Assembly: GCA_964577215.1 (NCBI GenBank)
Contig: CAZNYK010000014.1
Location: 1-47,828 of the forward strand
Length of the DNA: 47,828 nucleotides
Reading direction: 5' to 3'
DNA from: UBA2329 sp964577215
Lineage (GTDB): Bacteria; Bacteroidota; Bacteroidia; Chitinophagales; Saprospiraceae
Shown here: one piece after another, positions 42,080 to 47,828 of the stretch
Layout: the number at the start of each line of letters is the position of its first letter
Position numbering within the stretch: the stretch's first letter is position 1
Position numbers and translations under genes: made by a program
The notes under the pieces: model-generated
The model's database searches: none
What the model saw: the letters and a program-made list of their open reading frames with translations, nothing else
What the model was told of the DNA's origin: nothing

Positions 42080-42368
42080 CGGTCATCTCTTTGGAAATGG
42101 AGTTTTTGGTTATGCGCACGTAGTTCTTGTTCCCCAGTTCAACGGTTACGATCTCGCCTTCAATTTTGTTGATCCGCCCCAGGAAACCGCTAGAGGTCAC
42201 AATGTCGTCGCCTTTTTGGAGCGAGTCCATAAATGTACGCTGTTCTTTCTGACGCTTTGCCTGCGGCCGGATGAGAAAAAGCCAGAAAACCAAGATCATG
42301 GCGCCGAGAAAAAGCAGGCTGCCCGCATCAAATGCCTGAAGGAAAATGGGCTGGATTTGGATAGTCAT
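42021..42368 (-). CDS. yajC: Sec translocon accessory subunit YajC
   Basis: YajC associates with SecDF in the inner membrane. The 115-aa product has one transmembrane segment (about 15-36, AGSLLFLGAMILVFWLFLIRP). The canonical RPQAKRQKEQ follows, then DSLQKGDDIVTSSGFLGRI and VTVELGNKNYVRITKNSI. The charged tail KNKPKEDDKDSN is typical. It is 109 bp downstream of the DUF1573 lipoprotein on the same strand and overlaps ybbR by 59 bp, an overlap that may couple translation. Confidence 0.95.
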   Translation of the reverse strand: MTIQIQPIFLQAFDAGSLLFLGAMILVFWLFLIRPQAKRQKEQRTFMDSLQKGDDIVTSSGFLGRINKIEGEIVTVELGNKNYVRITKNSISKEMTDAVYAGGKNKPKEDDKDSN

Positions 42369-42476
42369 TTTTTGTGGTATTTATTGTTGTTTTTTACGTT
42401 CCGGGTGTAAGCAATTAAATGAAATGAAGGCTTGTGTGGCAAACAGGCGCAGTTTTTGAAACCCGTTTATCCCATA

Positions 42477-43007
42477 TTATTCTCCGTTTGACCCGTCACT
42501 GCTCGATGCCGGTTTAACCCTTGCCGACACGTAAATATTGGTCGTGTTGGGATAAGTATTGGCGGTGATGGTGATCGGTTTGCTTTGAGGCCCTTCCTTG
42601 CCGGACGGATCGAATCTCACTTCAATTTTTCCCTTTCCGCCGGGTGGAATGGGGTCTTTTGGCCAATGCGGAACCGTGCAGCCGCAGGAACCGCGGACCC
42701 TGGCAATGACCAAAGGAGTTTTGCCGGTGTTTTGAAATTCAAAATCGTGCCTGACGATCTTATCGTCGGGAATTTCGCCGAAGTCAAAGAAGGTCTGGTC
42801 AAGCTGTATCCGCGGCAGACCCGCAGTATCCTGGGGCGCTTCGGCGCTGACGGGATTGCGAATGAGGTCGGCATTGCTCACCTGGTTGCCGGGAAGGTTT
42901 TCCTGGACGGCTCCGCCGGAGTCGTTTCCATTGTTCCGGCATCCGTTTGTCAATAAAAGCATCCCGGCAATTAAGGGAAGGACGGCAAAATAAAGCGGCT
43001 TCGGCAT
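42477..43007 (-). CDS. DUF1573 domain lipoprotein
   Basis: The ATG at 43007 gives a 176-aa lipoprotein (MPKPLYFAVLPLIAGMLLLTNGC), with lipobox LTNGC and Cys23. The longer frame (43085) would bury this signal. After a low-complexity linker comes a DUF1573 Ig-like domain (FFDFGEIPDDKIVRHDFEFQN, PLVIARVRGSCGC, PGGKGKIEVRFDPSGKEG). DUF1573 proteins are abundant in Bacteroidota envelopes, usually next to yajC, but their role is not known. The SCGCT motif with two close cysteines is a family constant. Confidence 0.9.
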   Translation of the reverse strand: MPKPLYFAVLPLIAGMLLLTNGCRNNGNDSGGAVQENLPGNQVSNADLIRNPVSAEAPQDTAGLPRIQLDQTFFDFGEIPDDKIVRHDFEFQNTGKTPLVIARVRGSCGCTVPHWPKDPIPPGGKGKIEVRFDPSGKEGPQSKPITITANTYPNTTNIYVSARVKPASSSDGSNGE

Positions 43008-43091
43008 ACAGAACGAAATGCGGTTGACATCCCGGTGATTCAAATCCCTCATCTCAAGTTTCTTTTTCGGAAGCAAAGATAACACAAATCT

Positions 43092-44234
43092 TCAGTTTAC
43101 GGCTGTGTAGGGAATGCGTGTTGTGCGCAATACGATATTGCCGTCTCTTTGCTCCCCGGGCACAGATATGCGCCGGTAAACGGTAAAGGGTTCTTCGCGC
43201 CAGGATCGCGATACCTGGATGGCAAGGACTTTCACCGAGACGTTGATCCCGTCGATCATGTTATCGTTGAAAAACTGCAGGGTGAAGTCTCCCTGCAAGG
43301 GCGTTTCCATTCGCCGGTAGGCCGTGATGCTGTTGCCGGAGTCAATTTGTTCGCCTTTATCGTTCCAAAGCGCGTAGCGAACGTTGTCGCCTTTGGGGGG
43401 ATTGCTGAACATGGAAACCCCTTTGAGGGCCAGCAGGGCCAGGGCGCCGTATCCGGTAGCGCCCGAAATGAGTTTGAAGCCTGCAGCGGCATCGGCCAAT
43501 TTGCTCACTGCCTTGAGGTTGGCGTCGCGATAGCTGCGGTCGGCTTCATCGCCCACGCCGATCCAATATGCCCAACCGGTCACTTCGGCGCTGAAATCCG
43601 GATTGCCCCGGTCGGGCATGTATTGATTTTGCGGCAGGCGGAATTTGATCTCGGCTTTGTTGCTGCCGTACAACATGCCGGAGCGGGAAAAAATGCGCTC
43701 TGTTTTTTCCATAATGGTAAGGGCGGAAGTATCTGACCGCACCAATACCCGGCGCATTTCCGTCTCCTGGGAGTCTGTCCAGGCAGGCCATTCCTTATTT
43801 CCCTTCCGGTAAAACGTATCCAATCGCTCTTCCCAGCGCACCCCGGTGTCAAACAGGCGCTGCTGGTCAGAAGCCGGGCGCCGCCGGATAGAAATGCGAA
43901 TGACCCGTTCTGCGCTCAAGCCTGTGTTTTTAAACCGGAAGCGATATACCCCCGTAGCGGGTACAATGATCTTTTTATCCCTGGCGTCGGTGATTTCGTA
44001 GTCGGCGTAGCGCACCTGGTTTGGCCAGGCGCTTACTTCTACCTCTTTGATTTTCCTGTTGTTGGTTTCAAAAAAAGAAAATAAAACCTCATCGCCCGCG
44101 GCAAAGCCGTAGTACAATTCTTTATCTTCTCCTCCGGAAACTGCAAGAGTGAGATCAGCCACGGTGACGGGTTGCGCAAATACCCCCGTCCCGATCCAAA
44201 GCAGGGCAAACCAGCAAAGTGCATTCTTTTTCAT
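43092..44234 (-). CDS. Exported protein of unknown function (380 aa)
   Basis: The protein starts with a Sec signal peptide (MKKNALCWFALLWIGTGVFAQ). The mature part is rich in beta strands and has no motif that I recognise: one segment resembles an emp24/GOLD-like binding fold (TGVYRFRFKNTGLSAERVIRISI), and a hydrophobic Gly/Ala-rich stretch lies near residue 255 (AAGFKLISGATGYGALALLALKG). The latter could be a membrane-associated loop. There is no lipobox or T9SS C-terminal signal, so a soluble periplasmic location is likeliest. It ends 85 bp before the DUF1573 gene, on the same strand. Confidence 0.65.
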   Translation of the reverse strand: MKKNALCWFALLWIGTGVFAQPVTVADLTLAVSGGEDKELYYGFAAGDEVLFSFFETNNRKIKEVEVSAWPNQVRYADYEITDARDKKIIVPATGVYRFRFKNTGLSAERVIRISIRRRPASDQQRLFDTGVRWEERLDTFYRKGNKEWPAWTDSQETEMRRVLVRSDTSALTIMEKTERIFSRSGMLYGSNKAEIKFRLPQNQYMPDRGNPDFSAEVTGWAYWIGVGDEADRSYRDANLKAVSKLADAAAGFKLISGATGYGALALLALKGVSMFSNPPKGDNVRYALWNDKGEQIDSGNSITAYRRMETPLQGDFTLQFFNDNMIDGINVSVKVLAIQVSRSWREEPFTVYRRISVPGEQRDGNIVLRTTRIPYTAVN

Positions 44235-44281
44235 AGAGACCTGGAAACAGGCCGCTAAGGTAAGAACTTTTGCCGTTTCCG

Positions 44282-44677
44282 CTACGGGGCCTGTAGATTG
44301 TTGCAGTCCAGGCCGGTAATGATCACCGTGTTGGTGGAAACTGCCGCAAACGGCCTTGTTCTGCCCGGCATTATGTATTCAACAATAGCGCGTACCCTGT
44401 ATTGCCCGGGCCAGGGAACGGGTACCCAGCGGCTCGGCTGGTTGGAAAACCAAACCTTGGTACCGTTTTCATGCTCGGCTATCCACACGAAAGCCATACT
44501 CGTTTTTGTAGTCGTGTTGAATTGTGTTTTCATTGCCAATGCAGTGACCTTCACCTGGTTGGCTGACGTGAAACCGGCACAAACCTGAGGAGAGCCCTGT
44601 ACTTCGAGAATAACCGATTGGTTGAAGGCAAAAGCCGTAAAAAGTAGTGCAACTCCTGTAAGCAATAGCTTTCTCAT
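44282..44677 (-). CDS. Small exported protein of unknown function (131 aa)
   Basis: A signal peptide (MRKLLLTGVALLFTAFAFNQ) precedes a mature domain of about 110 residues with beta-strand pattern (KVTALAMKTQFNTTTKTSM, AFVWIAEHENGTKVWFSN, GQYRVRAIVEYIMPG). Two cysteines (VCAGF and LDCNN) bracket the domain and could form a disulfide. The layout looks like a single Ig-like module. It lies 47 bp upstream of the 380-aa exported protein on the same strand and may share its transcript. Family unknown. Confidence 0.65.
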   Translation of the reverse strand: MRKLLLTGVALLFTAFAFNQSVILEVQGSPQVCAGFTSANQVKVTALAMKTQFNTTTKTSMAFVWIAEHENGTKVWFSNQPSRWVPVPWPGQYRVRAIVEYIMPGRTRPFAAVSTNTVIITGLDCNNLQAP

Positions 44678-44794
44678 GTCCTTTCTTTTTGGATGTTGAC
44701 CAATGTTAAAGCTATTGCATAATGCATGCTTTTTGGGGGATAACCGGTAGCAAAAGTCATTGGAAAGGGGTGATTTTTGTCAGGAGCGGCAAAA

Positions 44795-44869
44795 TGGTAG
44801 TCCCGCCAGGAATCGAACCTGGATCTAGAGTTTAGGAAACTCCTATTCTATCCGTTGAACTACGGGACC
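44795..44869 (-). tRNA. tRNA-Arg, anticodon CCU, CCA encoded
   Basis: The minus strand folds into a full cloverleaf. Acceptor GGTCCCG pairs with CGGGACT (G1-U72 wobble), D-arm GTTC/GAAT, anticodon stem GGAGT/ACTCT with loop TTCCTAA giving CCU at 34-36, variable AGAT, T-arm CCAGG-TTCGATT-CCTGG, discriminator A73 and a genome-encoded CCA. It reads AGG codons. It lies between two exported-protein genes and the yjbR-type gene. No neighbouring tRNA or integrase is visible. Confidence 0.95.
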
Positions 44870-44947
44870 TTGAGGGATTTGCGGAAAGCGCGGCAAAGTT
44901 ACATCTAAACCTGCAACCTGAAAAGAAAGTTTCCTTATTTTTACCCC

Positions 44948-45304
44948 ATGAACGTCGAAGCATTCCGCGAGCATTGCCTTTCCAAAAAAGGGGTGGAAGA
45001 AACCTTCCCCTTTGATGAGGTCACCCTGGTTTTTAAGGTCATGGGCAAAATGTTTGCCCTCACCGGCCTGGATAACGAGCATTTTACCATCAACCTCAAA
45101 TGCGATCCCGAGTGGGCCATTGAACTGCGCGAAGAACACCCGGAGATACAACCCGGCTTTCATATGAGCAAAGTGCACTGGAACACAGTGGATTGTGAAG
45201 GCGCGCTCGATGACGTTTTCCTTTGTAAACTCATCGACCACTCCTACGACCAAGTGGTGAAAAGCCTGCCCAAAAAAGTGCGCCGGGAGTTGGAAAATGC
45301 CTGA
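44948..45304 (+). CDS. YjbR/MmcQ family protein
   Basis: The 118-aa product is a full-length YjbR (CyaY-like fold) domain. Family features are VEAFREHCLSKKGVEETFPF, the central VMGKMFALTGL, and FHMSKVHWNTV with LIDHSYDQVVKSLPKK near the C-terminus. The family is annotated as DNA-binding because of its fold, but a precise role is not established. It precedes the FAD oxidoreductase by 3 nt, so the two are co-transcribed. Confidence 0.92.
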   Translation: MNVEAFREHCLSKKGVEETFPFDEVTLVFKVMGKMFALTGLDNEHFTINLKCDPEWAIELREEHPEIQPGFHMSKVHWNTVDCEGALDDVFLCKLIDHSYDQVVKSLPKKVRRELENA

Positions 45305-45307
45305 GCT

Positions 45308-46357
45308 ATGTATGATTTTCTCATTATCGGACAGGGATTGGCGGGTACCCTCCTGACGCATTTTCTCCTCTCTGACGGGTGCTCCGTGGCTGTAATGGAT
45401 GATGCGCAACCCCGCGCTGCCACGAGGGTGGCGGCAGGCATCATCAACCCCGTCACCGGGCGCAGGTTCGTGAAATCCTGGCGCATAGACGAACTGCTTC
45501 CCTTTGCCCGCCAAACCTACCGGCAGTTGGAATCCGGCCTCGGTATCTCCATTTACCACGAGCGGACCATCTTCCGGGCCATTTATTCCGTAGAGGAGGA
45601 AAACCTCTGGCTGGAGCGCTGCGCCGATCCGGCGTATGGGCAGTATGTGTCTGATAAAGCGGATATCGGCGCATACCGGCCCTGGGTAGTGGCCCCGCGC
45701 GCCTTCGGGGCCGTACTGGGCGGGGCGCAGGTGGAAGCAGGCGCGCTGGTGGAAGCCTTTCGGGGCAAGTGGTTGTCGGAAGGCGTATTGCTTTCCGGAA
45801 GCCTGGAATTGTCCCGCCTGGAAATTAGCCGGGCCGGGGTTCGTTATGGCGACGTACAGGCGCGCGCCGCCGTATGCTGCGACGGGCGCTGGGGCAAGGA
45901 GAATCCGTTTTTTCGTCATCTTCCCCTGACCGGGGATAAAGGCGAGATACTTCTCGTGCGTTTCCCGGATGAGGTGCAAATCGACGCGATTCTCAAGCAC
46001 CGGGTTTTCGTGGTGCCCCTTTCGGGTGGCACCTATTGGATCGGTTCCAACTACAGCTCCCGCTACGATTCCGACGCGCCCACTGCTCAGGGCCGGCAAT
46101 GGCTGGAGGAAAATCTGCGGCGCACACTCGCTTGTCCTTTCGAGGTGCTGGATCACAAGGCTGCCATACGGCCCACGGTGCGCGACCGGCGGCCCTTGCT
46201 GGGCAGGCACCCGGAGCATGAAAATCTTTTATCCTTCAATGGTCTGGGCACAAAGGGCGCCTCGCTGGGGCCGTTCTGGGCGAGGCACATGGCTGATTTT
46301 TTGCAGGGAAGGAGGGGCTTGGATGGGGTAGTGGATGTGGGGAGGTTTGGGGAGTAG
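45308..46357 (+). CDS. FAD-dependent oxidoreductase (DAO/glycine oxidase-like)
   Basis: The 349-aa flavoprotein has the Rossmann FAD-binding motif IIGQGLAGTLL (G8-x-G10-x-x-G13), then AAGIINPVTGRR (the DAO family ThiO/MnmC-type AGxxNP block), and a C-terminal FAD-contact segment beginning AAIRPTVRDRRPLLG, followed by LSFNGLGTKGASLGPFWA. It probably oxidises an amine or amino acid; the substrate cannot be read from the sequence. There is no signal peptide. It lies 3 nt after the yjbR-type gene. Its stop is 5 bp from the convergent lectin-like gene. Confidence 0.88.
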   Translation: MYDFLIIGQGLAGTLLTHFLLSDGCSVAVMDDAQPRAATRVAAGIINPVTGRRFVKSWRIDELLPFARQTYRQLESGLGISIYHERTIFRAIYSVEEENLWLERCADPAYGQYVSDKADIGAYRPWVVAPRAFGAVLGGAQVEAGALVEAFRGKWLSEGVLLSGSLELSRLEISRAGVRYGDVQARAAVCCDGRWGKENPFFRHLPLTGDKGEILLVRFPDEVQIDAILKHRVFVVPLSGGTYWIGSNYSSRYDSDAPTAQGRQWLEENLRRTLACPFEVLDHKAAIRPTVRDRRPLLGRHPEHENLLSFNGLGTKGASLGPFWARHMADFLQGRRGLDGVVDVGRFGE

Positions 46358-46362
46358 AAAAG

Positions 46363-47828
46363 TTATCTCACCAAAGTAACCTCCCCGCTAAAAACGGCGC
46401 GATGGCCGTCGCGGAAAGTGATGTCGGCAAAATACACATAGAGGCTGGCGGGCAGGGGCTTGCCCTTGCGCTTGCCGTTCCAGGCGGGTAAAGTGTCGCC
46501 GCCTTTCCAGTCAAAAACCATTCCGCCCCAGCGATCGAATACGCGAAACAGATGCACTTCGGCCACATCGCCGCCGTGCAGCGGCCCGAACCTGTCGTTG
46601 ATGCCGTCGTCATTGGGGCTGAAGGCGGTGGGGAAATACACTTCCCGGCAATTTTCGTAATCCACGTGCAGCGCATCGGAAGCAGTGCCGCACACGTTGG
46701 TCACTGCCACGCTGTACGTTCCAGGTTGCCGGACCAGGAAGGTATCAGCCGTGGAACCATCCTGCCACTGGAATTCAGATTCGGGAAACGATGCACTCAA
46801 TTGCAGTGTTTGCCCTTCGCACAGCACCGTATCCCTGCCCAGATCGGCGATGGGTTGCGGCTCGCCGGTGAGGGTGACCTCCCCCGTGGAGATGCAGTAT
46901 GGGCTGTTCCAGGATACGGTGACGGCATACGTGCCCGGACTGCTTACTTGCAGGGTGGGCGTAGTAGCCCCGGTGGACCACAGGTGGCGGTCGCCCGGCA
47001 GGCCGGGGTTGAACAGCCTACGGGCCGTGCCTTCGCAGATGATGCGGTTTTCCCCGAGGTCAACCACGAGGCTGTCGCCGGAGACGGTGATGGTGACCTC
47101 GTCGTAGAAGGGCCGGTTGCAGGCATCCAATATTTCCACTCTATAGGTGGTGGTTTGAACGGGCGAGGCTATGGGGTTGGGAATATTGGGATTGCTCAAC
47201 CCTTCTTCCGGCGTCCATCGGTAGGAGATTCCACCGCGCGCCTGAAGCGGGTAGCGGGCGCCGGGGCAGATGGTCACATCTTCCAGTTGGTCGAGGAAAC
47301 TGGTATAGTCAAAGCACACTTGATGGATGTTGTTGAGCGCTCCGGTAGCGGCAGTGAAGCCCCAAAAAACCAGGGGGTCGCCTCCAAAAATCTGGTTCAC
47401 AATATCCCCGGTGTAGGTGAGGCGCAGTACGCAGTCGAAATACACCTGGAGCCTTCGCTCCGGGGCATTCCAACTCACCCGCAGGTCGTGGAAGTTGCAG
47501 TCTTCGATATTGGGCGAAGTAGCGCTTGCCTGCACCGGCCCGGCAAGTGTGTTGCCTGTGTTGTGATTTACATTGCCGTTGCGCGTGATGGCGACATGGT
47601 CGTAGGTGGGGTCTCCAAATTCTGTGTTGTAGTGGGTATCGATTTCAATGCCGATAGAGGGTACGATATTGGCAAAACCCATGCCTCCGCCCGCGGTACC
47701 GATGGAGGTGCTCAACGGCTGGAAGCCGAACACAATCCCGTCGGCGCCGTCAGAATCCTTGCAGCCTAAGAAAAGGCGCACCACCACATCGAAAGACTGG
47801 TTGAGATTGATCTTGTCGCCGTTCCAGA
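46363..47828 (-). CDS. Lectin-like T9SS type B secreted protein, 5' end beyond the window
   Basis: The frame is open to the right edge, so the true start is outside the window; the GTG at 47787 is internal to a lectin strand. Visible from the N-terminal side: an L-type lectin/concanavalin-like domain (INLNQSFDVVVRLFLG, ADGIVFGFQP, VPSIGIEIDTHYN, DHVAITRNGNVNHN), then an Ig-like module (ICPGARYPLQARGGISYRWTP), two further PKD/Ig-like repeats (one with CEGQTLQLSASFPESEFQW), and a CHU_C domain from VYFPTAFSPNDDGINDRFG to EVTLVR. It is likely a T9SS-exported sugar-binding surface protein. Confidence 0.88.
   Translation of the reverse strand, partial: WNGDKINLNQSFDVVVRLFLGCKDSDGADGIVFGFQPLSTSIGTAGGGMGFANIVPSIGIEIDTHYNTEFGDPTYDHVAITRNGNVNHNTGNTLAGPVQASATSPNIEDCNFHDLRVSWNAPERRLQVYFDCVLRLTYTGDIVNQIFGGDPLVFWGFTAATGALNNIHQVCFDYTSFLDQLEDVTICPGARYPLQARGGISYRWTPEEGLSNPNIPNPIASPVQTTTYRVEILDACNRPFYDEVTITVSGDSLVVDLGENRIICEGTARRLFNPGLPGDRHLWSTGATTPTLQVSSPGTYAVTVSWNSPYCISTGEVTLTGEPQPIADLGRDTVLCEGQTLQLSASFPESEFQWQDGSTADTFLVRQPGTYSVAVTNVCGTASDALHVDYENCREVYFPTAFSPNDDGINDRFGPLHGGDVAEVHLFRVFDRWGGMVFDWKGGDTLPAWNGKRKGKPLPASLYVYFADITFRDGHRAVFSGEVTLVR

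Noticed and set aside
44843..46219. 458-codon antisense ORF over the FAD oxidoreductase and tRNA
   Set aside because: It covers a tRNA and two well-supported genes on the other strand and has no recognisable domain.
46552..47769. 405-codon plus-strand ORF over the lectin-like gene
   Set aside because: It is a shadow of the CHU_C/lectin frame, which has many clear family motifs.
47787..47828. GTG at 47787 as the start of the lectin-like gene
   Set aside because: The frame continues open to the edge with residues (INLNQSFDVVV) that fit the first strands of an L-type lectin domain.

Overview
The window is a chromosomal segment of a Bacteroidota bacterium, most likely from the Saprospiraceae or a close relative. 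Several lines point there. There are four secreted proteins with type IX secretion (T9SS) C-terminal sorting domains and a PorP/SprF-type protein. Promoter -7 elements match the Bacteroidota consensus TAnnTTTG, and Shine-Dalgarno sequences are mostly absent. The gene order DUF1573 - yajC - ybbR is typical of the phylum. Most genes are GC-rich; the left end is AT-rich. A run of exactly 100 N (8229-8328) and two pairs of exact 55-bp repeats at contig-like edges suggest a de Bruijn-graph draft, probably a metagenome-assembled genome.

Layout. 1-1122: a REP-associated tyrosine transposase (RAYT) with six 20-nt palindromic REP units. 1128-8116: rlmH and a SWIM zinc-finger protein, a gamma-glutamyltransferase-like exported enzyme, a TonB-dependent receptor and a YebC-family protein. 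8117-8718: the scaffold gap, a small membrane protein and an operator-like inverted repeat. 8719-11190: a short-chain dehydrogenase and formate-tetrahydrofolate ligase. 11199-19659: two T9SS cargo proteins, a leaderless amidase, a YigZ/IMPACT protein, a 3-methyladenine glycosylase and small lipo- or membrane proteins. 19684-25063: NhaD antiporter, then RNA-modification genes (dusB, cca, miaE). 25060-30525: a coiled-coil exported protein, the diadenylate cyclase CdaA, and a run of two M20 peptidases plus an exported RidA-like protein. 30672-38308: a 2203-residue T9SS adhesin-like protein behind a porP/sprF gene. 38539-43007: SUI1/YciH, dnaG, ybbR, yajC and a DUF1573 lipoprotein. 43092-47828: two unknown exported proteins, tRNA-Arg(CCU), a YjbR/MmcQ protein, a FAD oxidoreductase, and a lectin-like T9SS protein running off the right edge.

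Most genes are housekeeping. The accessory signal lies in the RAYT/REP locus, including REP-like fragments inside two coding genes; in the giant repeat protein with its porP partner; and in the exported amidohydrolase/RidA cluster. A 21-bp motif is shared by the yebC and SDR-fhs promoter regions, and its second copy forms half of an 11-bp inverted repeat. I did not find a CRISPR array, prophage, integrase or classical defence system. No gene-free stretch exceeds about 300 bases; the longest (21034-21329) is the divergent nhaD/dusB promoter region.
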